From Megaustenia siamemsis (taxonomy: Eukaryota; Mollusca; Gastropoda; Stylommatophora; Ariophantidae), in assembly GCA_032433765.1 (NCBI GenBank), contig JAVIAB010000092.1, positions 40,535,218 through 40,599,217 on the forward strand: a DNA stretch of 64,000 nt. Reading direction: 5' to 3'. Shown here in pieces: positions 1-14,900 of the stretch. The notes under the pieces were generated by a model, which worked only from the letters and a program-made list of their open reading frames with translations, made no database searches and was not told where the DNA came from. Position numbers and translations under genes: made by a program. Every line of letters begins with the position of its first letter. Positions within the stretch are counted from its first letter, which is position 1.

Positions 1-369
1 ATTGTGAACGGACCTATATACTTACCCACCCATTTCATTTTTCACCAAATCCTTGAAGGGAACAGAAGATCTTCTCATGAAAATTCTTCTGTTTGCTGAT
101 TTCAATATTTCATGTTTTCTGTGAGGTCAGTAAGTTGGCTTCTCTAGGAAGTCAGTAGCTGAAGCAATAATCAACTATAGAGACAAAGAGTGTAGAGAGC
201 TATGGAGATAACTACCGATGATACATCGTTGTGGATTCAGAAGTCTGTGAGCTGACGTCATTCGGCCCAATGCCTTGTAATTATATATAAACAAGTATTT
301 CTGAGTTCCCTTGTAGTTACGTACTAGGTATTCCATTTATCAGGTCTTTTAGGAAGTAGAGTTGCTCTG

Positions 370-645
370 ATGTCAGTGAACTTTGGACAGTCATAAAGAT
401 GGTGTTTCATGTGGGTGCTCACAAAATGGGCATGCTGAAGTTTGGTTTCGTTGTATTCTGTTGATGCGGTTGTTCAGTGGTACATAACCAGTTCTAAGTC
501 TGAAGATGGTGGTTTGGTCTCTTCCTTTTAGGTTATTAATGTTGTCGTGAGGGTTTGGCCATGACATCTATTTAAAAAGATCCTCTCCATGTATTCTTGC
601 CATGGCCCATTCATTCAGCCAATCATTCTATACTGTTAGAATTTA
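370..645 (-). mobile_element. LINE-J C-terminal fragment (RNase H-type LINE)
   Basis: Read on the minus strand, this stretch gives a degenerate peptide with the pattern GRDQTTIFRLRTGYVPLN followed by a CPFC-x-HPHET cysteine/histidine cluster. That layout (RLRTGH...CxxC...H) is the usual region after RNase H in Jockey/I-like LINEs. It lies downstream, in element orientation, of the RT and RNase H pieces at 1012-2345. It is separated from them by a LINE-B fragment, so both pieces probably come from one copy. Stops and frameshifts are present, so it is not functional. The clade is inferred. Confidence 0.55.
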
Positions 646-671
646 TTATTTATTTTACTATGCTTAATGAG

Positions 672-1010
672 ATATAAGAAAACAGAACAAAAAATGTAGA
701 TTTATAGAAGACTAGGATGAATTTGATGGAAAGAAAATAAAACACAATGAAGTCTTGAAACAGCTAAAATTGAAAAAGAACAACTAAACACAATTCAAAC
801 AAAATACATGTTATTTTTGGTGCACGTTAAAAAACACAACAGTCTACTAAAAGTAATCTTGGAAGGGAAAGTACAAGGTAAAAGAGGCAGATGCAGACCA
901 AGACTAACTTGGACAAGTCACCCTATGGTAATCTGCATCATCAAAACAAGAGAGAACGGAATGATACTCCATGGTAACCAACCTTCGATGCGGAGACGGC
1001 ACTCATGAAT
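672..1010 (+). mobile_element. LINE-B 3' end fragment inside LINE-J
   Basis: Plus-strand coding remnant of the 3' end of the LINE-B family. It runs from a degenerate IYRRLG-like segment through KKHNSLLKVILEGKVQGKRG and RCRPRLTW to a GNQPSMRRRHS terminus that reads into the tail. Near-identical ends lie on the minus strand at 26677, 31181, 38058, 50974 and 62139. Only the last 340 bp are present, so this is a 5'-truncated insertion. It splits the RNase H-type LINE whose pieces flank it on the opposite strand. I could not identify a convincing target-site duplication. Confidence 0.7.
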
Positions 1011-1011
1011 G

Positions 1012-2345
1012 AATGAAATGTCGATGTTAAATTGTGTCTTTCTCGATTCTCTCTTATTTAATGTATCTGCTTTATCATTTCCTGGTGTGTTGGAGTGTCC
1101 TGGGATACACTGCATCACTAGCCTTATGTTATGTGTGTAAATAAGATTATCCATGTCTGTGGTGAGCTGTGTCAGTTCTGGTTTGTTTGTATTATTTCCT
1201 AGCACCTGCAGAGAGCTGATTTGAAATAAGTAAATATGATTACATTTGTTTCTTTGATGGTAGGGTATCAAAGATAGTATTCAGATGGTACCTGCTGTTT
1301 CTAAGGTTACTGTTTCTGCTTCACATTGTTGCAGGCTTCACCATATGGGCTACATAGTTCTTCTACTGTTGTATCTAGATAATCTATTAGAATCTCATAA
1401 CCAGCTGTGATAGTTGCTGCACCATCAGTATATACATGTATCCAGTCATCTGGATAAGTATCGATGGTTTTCCATCTGGATAAGTATCGATGGTTTTCCT
1501 TGCGACGGTTGTTATTAATACTGGGTAGCATTTATATCAATTGTGTCATATATTTCTATACAGATTTCTGGGTTTATGTAATTTGCATTTGGTGACAGTT
1601 CTTTGGTGACTCTTGATGTTTGTTGACGTTTCTCATGTATTTTAGGATAGTCTTTCTCCTTTCTTTTTGTCTTTCATATAGCACCATAGTGGCCTTATCT
1701 CCTCTCATCCCTAAAGGTTCTACAATACCAGTGTATTTCGCATACTACATTTGGTGTGGACCTCATTGCGCCGCTGATAAACTGCAGTGCACTGTTTTGT
1801 ATCCTGTTAAGTGACATGTTGGTTGTTTTGCTGCATGCTACTAGTAGTAAGCTACCATGTTTTACAAGAGAGCGAACATAACCCAGACTGAGGTCCCTAA
1901 GAGTTTTTTTTTTATCTGCTCCCCTTAAAGTACTTTAGAACCTTTCCATAAATTCTAGTCTTCAAGTTGCCTTCTTAGTCAGTTTTCTACATGTTTCTTC
2001 AGGTTCATTTGACAGCCTAGTTGTACACCTAAGTATGTGGGGTGCTCCATTTTTTTTGTAGACCTCTCTGTTGGAGATTAAGCTTGATATCTGCCCTAGC
2101 TGTTTTGTTACTTCTGGTAAATATTGTGTACACGATCTTCTGTGTATTGACATTTAAAGTCCAGGTATTACAATATTCTCTCAGACGTGTAGTTGTGATT
2201 CAACTACCCTAACGTTTTCGTTTGTATTTTAGATACCTAGGTCATCGGCATAGATATCTTTTTTCATTAGTCAGGGTTTTGGCCAGGTCGTTAATGTATA
2301 CTGAAAAGAGGGAGCAGTTAAGAGGTGATCCCTGTGGTAGTGCTA
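1012..2345 (-). mobile_element. LINE-J reverse transcriptase and RNase H remnant
   Basis: On the minus strand the order is as follows. An RT segment near 2280-2345 reads PQGSPL then YINDLA. A YADD catalytic box sits near 2230-2265 (KRYLYADDLG). Further RT/thumb sequence lies near 1962-2153. An RNase H start (VYTDGAATITAGYEI) lies at 1380-1440 and an RNase H end (PGHSNTPGNDKADTLNKR) near 1040-1115. This RT plus RNase H order is known from I/Jockey/R1-like LINEs. Frames change repeatedly, so it is an old dead copy. The 5' part (endonuclease) is not seen upstream of 2345. Confidence 0.7.
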
Positions 2346-2379
2346 CATCGAGATAGGTGTTTGATCAATTTGTAACGTT

Positions 2380-2850
2380 TTCCATATTTATCCATGTCTC
2401 ACATCTTCAATAAGAGTCCTTTCCTCACCGATGGCAGTAGGCGAGGTACTATAGAAGAATAACCTTATAGTTTTACTCGTATGGCTATCGGGGCACCGCG
2501 TTGAGGGGAGAAACGAATAGAACCACTGATACTTGCCAAGCATGTCGTAAGAGGCTACAAAGGAGATTTTTGCATCGTTGCCGTTGCAGTCCAGTAGGAC
2601 ATGCACGGAGCAACCTTGTCAACGGAATTTACCGATGCATTTAAGGAAATGCTGTGACAAGTGGATATGGAGAATTCCCCAATGCAATGAAGCTGGTTCC
2701 ATGGATAGAATAGAATCTGATAAGTGGCGTCTTTTTGGTCCCCAAGTTATGTTTGTCCTCCGCCCTTTCCTTTACATTTCGTGTTATAACTTTTAAAGTG
2801 TTAAAAAAAAAAGTAACTTGTTTCTCTAACAGCTTTATCCATTAACTAGT
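2380..2850. other. No gene seen; LINE-leader-like motif
   Basis: No supportable coding region. A short motif near 2540-2560 (AAGCATGTCGTAAGAGGC) resembles a motif at 30160, 49697 and 62727, in a LINE leader and in S6 SINEs. It is probably a fragment of a dispersed repeat. The rest is unremarkable. Confidence 0.4.
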
Positions 2851-2862
2851 AATGTTGTACAC

Positions 2863-2863
<1 letters not shown>

Positions 2864-2922
<59 letters not shown>
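2864..2922. repeat. (GA)n microsatellite
   Basis: About 29 GA dinucleotides with two interruptions by AA, directly before the large minisatellite. The apparent arginine/glutamate-rich reading frame across it is an artefact of the repeat. Confidence 0.95.
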
Positions 2923-2982
2923 TCAAAATATGCAAAGCTGTTTTATTGCTGGCAAAGGGGAGAAAAAAGATAAAACAGCATG

Positions 2983-5900
2983 GGGTGAGAGACCACGTAT
3001 TTCATTACAACACACTGGTTTGACAGACCACCTCATTCATTACAACACACTGGTTTGACAGACCACCTCATTCATTATAACACACTGGTTTGACAGACCA
3101 CCTCATTCATTACAACACACTGGTTGACAGACCACCTCATTCATTACAACACACTGGTTTGACAGACCACCTCATTCATTACAACACACTGGTGTGACAG
3201 ACCACCATATTCATTACAACACACTGGTGTGCCAGACCACCTCATTCATTACAACACACTGGTTTGACAGACCACCATATTCATTACAACACACTGGTTT
3301 GACAGACCACCATATTCATTACAACACACTGGTGTGCCAGACCACCTCATTCATTACAACACACTGGTGTGCCAGACCACCTCATTCATTACAACACACT
3401 GGTTTGACAGACCACCTCATTCATTACAACACACTGGGGTGACAGACCACCTCATTCATTACAACACACTGGTGTGACAGACCACCTCATTCATTACAAC
3501 ATACTGGTGTGACATACCACCTCATTCACTATAAGAGCCTGGTGTGAAAGACCACCTCATTCACTATAACAGCCTGGTGTGAAAGACCACCTCATTCGCT
3601 ATAACAGCCTGATGTGAAAGACCACCTCATTCACTATAACAGCCTGATGTGAAAGACCATCTCATTCACTATAACAGCCTGGTGTGAAAGACCACCTCAT
3701 TCACTATAACAGCCTGGTATTAAAGACCACTTCATTCACTAAAACAGCCTGGTGTGAAAGACCACCTCATTCACTATAACAGCCTGGTGTGACAGACCAC
3801 CTCATTCATTACAACACACTGGTGTGACAGACCACCTCATTCATTACAACATACTGGTGTGACATACCACCTCATTCACTATAAGAGCCTGGTGTGAAAG
3901 ACCACCTCATTCACTATAACAGCCTGGTGTGAAAGACCACCTCATTCGCTATAACAGCCTGATGTGAAAGACCACCTCATTCACTATAACAGCCTGATGT
4001 GAAAGACCATCTCATTCACTATAACAGCCTGGTGTGAAAGACCACCTCATTCACTATAACAGCCTGGTATTAAAGACCACTTCATTCACTAAAACAGCCT
4101 GGTGTGAAAGACCACCTCATTCACTATAACAGCCTGGTGTGACAGACCACCTCATTCACTATAACAGCCTGGTGTGACAGACCACCTCATTCACTATAAC
4201 AGCCTGGTGTGACAGACCACCTAATTCACTATACCAGTTTGTAGTGACAGACGACCTCATTCAATATAACAGTCTGCAGTGATAGACGACCTCATTCATT
4301 ATAACAGTCTGGTGTGGCAGACAACCTAATTCACTATAACAGCCTGGTGTGAAAGACCACCTCATTCACTATAACAGTCTGGTGTGAAAGACCACCTCAT
4401 TCACTATAACAGTCTGGTGTGACAGACCACCTCATTCACTATAACAGCCTGGTGTGACAGACCACTTATTTCACTATAACAGCCTGGTGTGACAGACCAC
4501 CTCATTCAATATAACAGCCTGATGTGACAGACCACCTCAATCACTATAACAGTCTGGTGTGACTGACCACCTCATTCACTATAACAGTCTGGTGTGAAAG
4601 ACCACCTCATTCACTATAACAGTCTGGTGTGACAGACCACCTCATTCACTATAAAAGCCTGGTATGAAAGACCACCTCATTCACTATAACAGCCTGGTGT
4701 GAAAGACCACCTCATTCACTATAACAGCCTGGTGTGAAAGACCACCTCATTCATTTTAACAGCCTGGTGTGAAATACCACCTCATTCACTATAACAGTCT
4801 GGTGTGACAGACCACCTCATTCACTATAACAGCCTGATGTGAAAGACCACCTCATTCACTATAACAGCCTGGTGTGAAAGACCACCTTATTCACTATAAC
4901 AGCCTGATGTGAAAGACCACCTCATTCACTATAACAGCCTAGTGTGAGAGACCACCTCATTCACTATAACAGCCTGGTGTGACAGACCACTTATTTCACT
5001 ATAACAGCCTGGTGTGACAGACCACCTCATTCAATATAACAGCCTGATGTGACAGACCACCTCATTCACTATAACAGTCTGGTGTGACAGACCACGTCAT
5101 TCACTATAACAGTCTTCTGTGACAGACCACCTCATTCACTATAACAGTCTGGTGTGACAGAGCACAAAATTCACTATAACAGCCTGGTGTGAAAGACCAC
5201 CTCATTCACTATAACAGCCTGGTGTGAAAGACCACCTCATTGACTATAACAGTCTGGTGTGAAAGACCACCTCATTCACTATAACAGTCTTGTGTGACAG
5301 ACCACCTCATTCACTACAACAGTCTGGTGTGAAAGACCACGTCATTCACTATAACAGTCTTGTGTGACAGACCACCTCATTCACTATAACAGCCTGGTGT
5401 GAAAGACCACCTCATTGACTATAACAGTCTGGTGTGAAAGACCACCTCATTCACTATAACAGCCTGGTGTGAAAGACCACCTCATTCATTATAACAGCCT
5501 GATGTGAAATACAACCTCATTCACTATAACAGCCTGGTGTGACAGACCACCTCATTCACTATAAGAGCCTGGTGTGACAGACCACCTCATTCACGATAAC
5601 AGCCTGGTGTGACAGACCACCTAATTCACTATAACAGCCTGGTGTGACAGACCACATCATTCACTATAACAGCCTGGTGTGAAAGACCACCTCATTCACT
5701 ATAACAGCCTGGTGTGAAAGACCACCTCATTCACTATAACAGCCTGGTGTGACAGACCACCTCATTCACTATAACAGCCTGGTGTGACAGACCACCTAAT
5801 TCACTATACCAGTTTGTAGTGACAGACGACCTCATTCAATATCACAGTCTGCAGTGATAGACGACCTCATTCATTATAACAGCCTGGTGTGACAGACCAC

Positions 5901-8900
5901 CTCATTCACTATAACAGCCTGGTGTGACAGACCACCTCATTCACTATAACAGCCTGGTGTGACAGACCACTTATTTCACTATAACAGCCTGGTGTGACAG
6001 ACCACCTCATTCAATATAACAGCCTGATGTGACAGACCACCTCAATCACTATAACAGTCTGGTGTGACTGACCACCTCATTCACTATAACAGTCTGGTGT
6101 GAAAGACCACCTCATTCACTATAACAGTCTGTGTGACAGACCACCTCATTCAATATAAAAGCCTGGTATGAAAGACCACCTCATTCACTATAACAGCCTG
6201 GTGTGAAAGACCACCTCATTCACTATAACAGCCTGGTGTGAAAGACCACCTCATTCATTTTAACAGCCTGGTGTGAAATACCACCTCATTCACTATAACA
6301 GTCTGGTGTGACAGACCACCTCATTCACTATAACAGCCTGATGTGAAAGACCACCTCATTCACTATAACAGCCTGGTGTGAAAGACCACCTTATTCACTA
6401 TAACAGCCTGATGTGAAAGACCACCTCATTCACTATAACAGCCTAGTGTGAGAGACCACCTCATTCACTATAACAGCCTGGTGTGACAGACCACTTATTT
6501 CACTATAACAGCCTGGTGTGACAGACCACCTCATTCAATATAACAGCCTGATGTGACAGACCACCTCAATCACTATAACAGTCTGGTGTGACTGACCACC
6601 ATATTCATTACAACACACTGGTTTGACAGACTACCATATTCATTACAACACACTGGTGTGCCAGACCACCTCATTCATTACAACACACTGGTGCCAGACC
6701 ACCTCATTCATTACAACACACTGGTTTGACAGACCACCTCATTCATTACAACACACTGGTGTGACAGACCACCTCATTCATTACAACACACTGGTGTGAC
6801 AGACCACCTCATTCATTACAACATACTGGTGTGACGGACCACCTCATTCATTACAACACTCTGGTGTGACAGACCACCTCATTCATTACAACACTCTGGT
6901 GTGACATACCACCTCATTCACTATAAGAGCCTGGTGTGAAAGACCACCTCATTCACTATAACAGCCTGGTGTGAAAGACCACCTCATTCGCTATAACAGC
7001 CTGGTGTGAAAGACCACCTCATTCACTATAACAGCCTGATGTGAAAGACCATCTCATTCACTATAACAGCCTGGTGTGAAAGACCACCTCATTCACTATA
7101 ACAGCCTGGTATTAAAGACCACTTCATTCACTAAAACAGCCTGGTGTGAAAGACCACCTTATTCACTATAACAGCCTGGTGTGACAGACCACTTATTTCA
7201 CTATAACAGCCTGGTGTGACAGACCACCTCATTCAATATAACAGCCTGATGTGACAGACCACCTCATTCACTATAACAGTCTGGTGTGACAGACCACGTC
7301 ATTCACTATAACAGTCTTCTGTGACAGACCACCTCATTCACTATAACAGTCTGGTGTGACAGAGCACAAAATTCACTATAACAGCCTGGTGTGAAAGACC
7401 ACCTCATTCACTATAACAGCCTGGTGTGAAAGACCACCTCATTGACTATAACAGTCTGGTGTGAAAGACCACCTCATTCACTATAACAGTCTTGTGTGAC
7501 AGACCACCTCATTCACTACAACAGTCTGGTGTGAAAGACCACGTCATTCACTATAACAGTCTTGTGTGACAGACCACCTCATTCACTATAACAGCCTGGT
7601 GTGAAAGACCACCTCATTGACTATAACAGTCTGGTGTGAAAGACCACCTCATTCACTATAACAGCCTGGTGTGAAAGACCACCTCATTCACTATAACAGC
7701 CTGGTGTGAAAGACCACCTCATTCACTATAACAGCCTGGTGTGACAGACCACCTCATTCACTATAACAGCCTGGTGTGACAGACCACCTAATTCACTATA
7801 CCAGTTTGTAGTGACAGACGACCTCATTCAATATCACAGTCTGCAGTGATAGACGACCTCATTCATTATGACAGTCTGGTGTGGCAGACAACCTAATTCA
7901 CTATAACAGCCTGGTGTGAAAGACCACCTCATTCACTATAACAGTCTGGTGTGAAAGACCACCTCATTCACTATAACAGTCTGGTGTGACAGACCACCTC
8001 ATTCACTATAACAGCCTGGTGTGACAGACCACTTATTTCACTATAACAGCCTGGTGTGACAGACCACCTCATTCAATATAACAGCCTGATGTGACAGACC
8101 ACCTCAATCACTATAACAGCCTGGTGTGACAGACCACTTATTTCACTATAACAGCCTGGTGTGACAGACCACCTCATTCAATATAACAGCCTGATGTGAC
8201 AGACCACCTCAATCACTATAACAGTCTGGTGTGACTGACCACCTCATTCACTATAACAGTCTGGTGTGAAAGACCACCTCATTCACTATAACAGTCTGGT
8301 GTGACAGACCACCTCATTCACTATAAAAGCCTGGTATGAAAGACCACCTCATTCACTATAACAGCCTGGTGTGAAAGACCACCTCATTCACTATAACAGC
8401 CTGGTGTGAAAGACCACCTCATTCATTTTAACAGCCTGGTGTGAAATACCACCTCATTCACTATAACAGTCTGGTGTGACAGACCACCTCATTCACTATA
8501 ACAGCCTGATGTGAAAAGACCACCTCATTCACTATAACAGCCTGGTGTGAAAGACCACCTTATTCACTATAACAGCCTGATGTGAAAGACCACCTCATTC
8601 ACTATAACAGCCTAGTGTGAGAGACCACCTCATTCACTATAACAGCCTGGTGTGACAGACCACTTATTTCACTATAACAGCCTGGTGTGACAGACCACCT
8701 CATTCAATATAACAGCCTGATGTGACAGATCACCTCAATCACTATAACAGTCTGGTGTGACTGACCACCATATTCATTACAACACTGGTTTGACAGACTA
8801 CCATATTCATTACAACACACTGGTGTGCCAGACCACCTCATTCATTACAACACACTGGTGTGCCAGACCACCTCATTCATTACAACACACTGGTTTGACA

Positions 8901-11900
8901 GACCACCTCATTCATTACAACACACTGGTGTGACAGACCACCTCATTCATTACAACACACTGGTGTGACAGACCACCTCATTCATTACAACATACTGGTG
9001 TGACGGACCACCTCATTCATTACAACACTCTGGTGTGACAGACCACCTCATTCATTACAACACTCTGGTGTGACATACCACCTCATTCACTATAAGAGCC
9101 TGGTGTGAAAGACCACCTCATTCACTATAACAGCCTGGTGTGAAAGACCACCTCATTCGCTATAACAGCCTGGTGTGAAAGACCACCTCATTCACTATAA
9201 CAGCCTGATGTGAAAGACCATCTCATTCACTATAACAGCCTGGTTGAAAGACTACCTCATTCACTATAACAGCCTGGTATTAAAGACCACTTCATTCACT
9301 AAAACAGCCTGGTATGAAAGACCACCTTATTCACTATAACAGCCTGGTGTGACAGACCACTTATTTCACTATAACAGCCTGGTGTGACAGACCACCTCAT
9401 TCAATATAACAGCCTGATGTGACAGACCACCTCATTCACTATAACAGTCTGGTGTGACAGACCACGTCATTCACTATAACAGTCTTCTGTGACAGACCAC
9501 CTCATTCACTATAACAGTCTGGTGTGACAGAGCACAAAATTCACTATAACAGCCTGGTGTGAAAGACCACCTCATTCACTATAACAGCCTGGTGTGAAAG
9601 ACCACCTCATTGACTATAACAGTCTGGTGTGAAAGACCACCTCATTCACTATAACAGTCTTGTGTGACAGACCACCTCATTCACTACAACAGTCTGGTGT
9701 GAAAGACCACGTCATTCACTATAACAGTCTTGTGTGACAGACCACCTCATTCACTATAACAGCCTGGTGTGAAAGACCACCTCATTGACTATAACAGTCT
9801 GGTGTGAAAGACCACCTCATTCACTATAACAGCCTGGTGTGAAAGACCACCTCATTCACTATAACAGCCTGGTGTGAAAGACCACCTCATTCACTATAAC
9901 AGCCTGGTGTGACAGACCACCTCATTCACTATAACAGCCTGGTGTGACAGACCACCTAATTCATTATACCAGTTTGTAGTGACAGACGACCTCATTCAAT
10001 ATCACAGTCTGCAGTGATAGACGACCTCATTCATTATAACAGTCTGGTGTGGCAGACAACCTAATTCACTATAACCGCCTGGTGTGAAAGACCACCTCAT
10101 TCACTATAACAGTCTGGTGTGAAAGACCACCTCATTCACTATAACAGTCTGGTGTGACAGACCACCTCATTCACTATAACAGCCTGGTGTGACAGACCAC
10201 TTATTTCACTATAACAGCCTGGTGTGACAGACCACCTCATTCAATATAACAGCCTGTTGTGACAGACCACCTCAATCACTATAACAGCCTGGTGTGACAG
10301 ACCACTTATTTCACTATAACAGCCTGGTGTGACAGACCACCTCATTCAATATAACAGCCTGATGTGAAAGACCACCTCCATCACTATAACAGTCTGGTGT
10401 GACTGACCACCTCATTCCCTATAACAGTCTGGTGTGAAAGACCACCTCATTCACTATAACAGTCTGGTGTGACAGACCACCTCATTCACTATAAAAGCCT
10501 GGTATGAAAGACCACCTCATTCACTATAACAGCCTGGTGTGAAAGACCACCTCATTCACTATAACAGCCTGGTGTGAAAGACCACCTCATTCATTTTAAC
10601 AGCCTGGTGTGAAATACCACCTCATTCACTATAACAGCCTGGTGTGAAAGACCACTTTATTCACTATAACAGCCTGGTGTGAAAGACCACCTTATTCACT
10701 ATAACAGCCTGGTGTGAAAGACCACCTTATTCACTATAACAGCCTGATGTGAAAGACCACCTCATTCACTATAACAGCCTAGTGTGAGAGACCACCTCAT
10801 TCACTATAACAGCCTGGTGTGACAGACCACTTATTTCACTATAACAGCCTGGTGTGACAGACCACCTCATTCAATATAACAGCCTGATGTGACAGACCAC
10901 CTCAATGACTATAACAGTCTGGTGTGAGTGACCACCATATTCATTACAACACACTGGTTTGACAGACTACCATATTCATTACAACACACTGGTGTGAAAG
11001 ACCACCTCATTCACTATAATAGCCTGGTGTGACAGACCACCCCATTCACTATAACAGCCTGATGTGAAAGACCACCTCATTCACTATAACAGCCTGGTGT
11101 GAAAGACTACCTTATTCATTATAACAGCCTGGTGTGACAGACCACGTCGTTCACTATAACAGCCTGGTGTGGCAGACCACCTATTTCACTATAACAGCAT
11201 GGTGTGACAGACCGCCTCATTCAACATAACAGCCTGGTGTGAAAGACCACCTCATTCACTATAACAGCCTGATGTGAAAGACCATCTCATTCACTATAAC
11301 AGCCTGGTGTGAAAGACCACCTCATTCACTATAACAGCCTGGTATTAAAGACCACTTCATTCACTAAAACAGCCTGGTGTGAAAGACCACCTATTCACTA
11401 TAACAGCCTGGTGTGACAGACCACTTATTTCACTATAACAGCCTGGTGTGACAGACCACCTCATTCAATATAACAGCCTGATGTGACAGACCACCTCATT
11501 CACTATAACAGTCTGGTGTGACAGACCACGTCATTCACTATAACAGTCTTCTGTGACAGACCACCTCATTCACTATAACAGTCTGGTGTGACAGAGCACA
11601 AAATTCACTATAATGGCCTGGTGTGAAAGACCACCTCATTCACTATAACAGCCTGGAGTGAAAGACCACCTCATTGACTATAACAGTCTGGTGTGAAAGA
11701 CCACCTCATTCACTATAACAGTCTTGTGTGACAGACCACCTCATTCACTACAACAGTCTGGTATGAAAGACCACGTCATTCACTATAACAGTCTTGTGTG
11801 ACAGACCACCTCATTCACTATAACAGCCTGATGTGAAAGACCACCTCATTCACTATAACAGCCTGGTGTGAAAGACCACCTTATTCACTATAACAGCCTG

Positions 11901-14900
11901 ATGTGAAAGACCACCTCATTCACTATAACAGCCTAGTGTGAGAGACCACCTCATTCACTATAACAGCCTGGTGTGACAGACCACTTATTTCACTATAACA
12001 GCCTGGTGTGACAGACCACCTCATTCAATATAACAGCCTGATGTGACAGATCACCTCAATCACTATAACAGTCTGGTGTGACTGACCACCATATTCATTA
12101 CAACACACTGGTTTGACAGACTACCATATTCATTACAACACACTGGTGTGCCAGACCACCTCATTCATTACAACACACTGGTGTGCCAGACCACCTCATT
12201 CATTACAACACACTGGTTTGACAGACCACCTCATTCATTACAACACACTGGTGTGACAGACCACCTCATTCATTACAACACACTGGTGTGACAGACCACC
12301 TCATTCATTACAACATACTGGTGTGACGGACCACCTCATTCATTACAACACTCTGGTGTGACAGACCACCTCATTCATTACAACACTCTGGTGTGACATA
12401 CCACCTCATTCACTATAAGAGCCTGGTGTGAAAGACCACCTCATTCACTATAACAGCCTGGTGTGAAAGACCACCTCATTCGCTATAACAGCCTGGTGTG
12501 AAAGACCACCTCATTCACTATAACAGCCTGATGTGAAAGACAATCTCATTCACTATAACAGCCTGGTGTGAAAGACCACCTCATTCACTATAACAGCCTG
12601 GTATTAAAGACCACTTCATTCACTAAAACAGCCTGGTGTGAAAGACCACCTTATTCACTATAACAGCCTGGTGTGACAGACCACTTATTTCACTATAACA
12701 GCCTGGTGTGACAGACCACCTCATTCAATATAACAGCCTGATGTGACAGACCACCTCATTCACTATAACAGTCTGGTGTGACAGACCACGTCATTCACTA
12801 TAACAGTCTTCTGTGACAGACCACCTCATTCACTATAACAGTCTGGTGTGACAGAGCACAAAATTCACTATAACAGCCTGGTGTGAAAGACCACCTCATT
12901 CACTATAACAGCCTGGTGTGAAAGACCACCTCATTGACTATAACAGTCTGGTGTGAAAGACCACCTCATTCACTATAACAGTCTTGTGTGACAGACCACC
13001 TCATTCACTACAACAGTCTGGTGTGAAAGACCACGTCATTCACTATAACAGTCTTGTGTGACAGACCACCTCATTCACTATAACAGCCTGGTGTGAAAGA
13101 CCACCTCATTGACTATAACAGTCTGGTGTGAAAGACCACCTCATTCACTATAACAGCCTGGTGTGAAAGACCACCTCATTCACTATAACAGCCTGGTGTG
13201 AAAGACCACCTCATTCACTATAACAGCCTGGTGTGACAGACCACCTCATTCACTATAACAGCCTGGTGTGACAGACCACCTAATTCATTATACCAGTTTG
13301 TAGTGACAGACGACCTCATTCAATATCACAGTCTGCAGTGATAGACGACCTCATTCATTATAACAGTCTGGTGTGGCAGACAACCTAATTCACTATAACC
13401 GCCTGGTGTGAAAGACCACCTCATTCACTATAACAGTCTGGTGTGAAAGACCACCTCATTCACTATAACAGTCTGGTGTGACAGACCACCTCATTCACTA
13501 TAACAGCCTGGTGTGACAGACCACTTATTTCACTATAACAGCCTGGTGTGACAGACCACCTCATTCAATATAACAGCCTGTTGTGACAGACCACCTCAAT
13601 CACTATAACAGCCTGGTGTGACAGACCACTTATTTCACTATAACAGCCTGGTGTGACAGACCACCTCATTCAATATAACAGCTGATGTGAAAGACCACCT
13701 CCATCACTATAACAGTCTGGTGTGACTGACCACCTCATTCCCTATAACAGTCTGGTGTGAAAGACCACCTCATTCACTATAACAGTCTGGTGTGACAGAC
13801 CACCTCATTCACTATAACAGCCTGGTGTGAAAGACCACCTCATTCATTTAACAGCCTGGTGTGAAATACCACCTCATTCACTATAACAGCCTGGTGTGAA
13901 AGACCACCTTATTCACTATAACAGCCTGATGTGAAAGACCACCTCATTCACTATAACAGCCTAGTGTGAGAGACCACCTCATTCACTATAACAGCCTGGT
14001 GTGACAGACCACTTATTTCACTATAACAGCCTGGTGTGACAGACCACCTCATTCAATATAACAGCCTGATGTGACAGACCACCTCAATGACTATAACAGT
14101 CTGGTGTGAGTGACCACCATATTCATTACAACACACTGGTTTGACAGACTACCATATTCATTACAACACACTGGTGTGAAAGACCACCTCATTCACTATA
14201 ATAGCCTGGTGTGACAGACCACCCATTCACTATAACAGCCTGATGTGAAAGACCACCTCATTCACTATAACAGCCTGGTGTGAAAGACTACCTTATTCAC
14301 TATAACAGCCTGGTGTGACAGACCACGTCGTTCACTATAACAGCCTGGTGTGGCAGACCACCTATTTCACTATAACAGCATGGTGTGACAGACCGCCTCA
14401 TTCACATAACAGCCTGGTGTGAAAGACCACCTCATTCACTATAACAGCCTGATGTGAAAGACCATCTCATTCACTATAACAGCCTGGAGTGAAAGACCAC
14501 CTCATTCACTATAACAGCCTGGTATTAAAGACCACTTCATTCACTAAAACAGCCTGGTGTGAAAGACCACCTTATTCACTATAACAGCCTGGTGTGACAG
14601 ACCACTTATTTCACTATAACAGCCTGGTGTGACAGACCACCTCATTCAATATAACAGCCTGATGTGACAGACCACCTCATTCACTATAACAGTCTGGTGT
14701 GACAGACCACGTCATTCACTATTACAGTCTTCTGTGACAGACCACCTCATTCACTATAACAGTCTGGTGTGACAGAGCACAAAATTCACTATAACAGCCT
14801 GGTGTGAAAGACCACCTCATTCACTATAACAGCCTGGTGTGAAAGACCACCTCATTGACTATAACAGTCTGGTGTGAAAGACCACCTCATTCACTATAAC

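Noticed and set aside
2852..3058. Arg/Glu-repeat protein at the (GA)n run
   Set aside because: A GA repeat is open in several frames by nature; there is no other support.
3194..3442. Repetitive His/Thr-rich protein encoded by the minisatellite
   Set aside because: The 35-bp unit rotates through all three frames and the common variant contains TAA, so the open stretch is a by-product of the repeat and covers only the left end.
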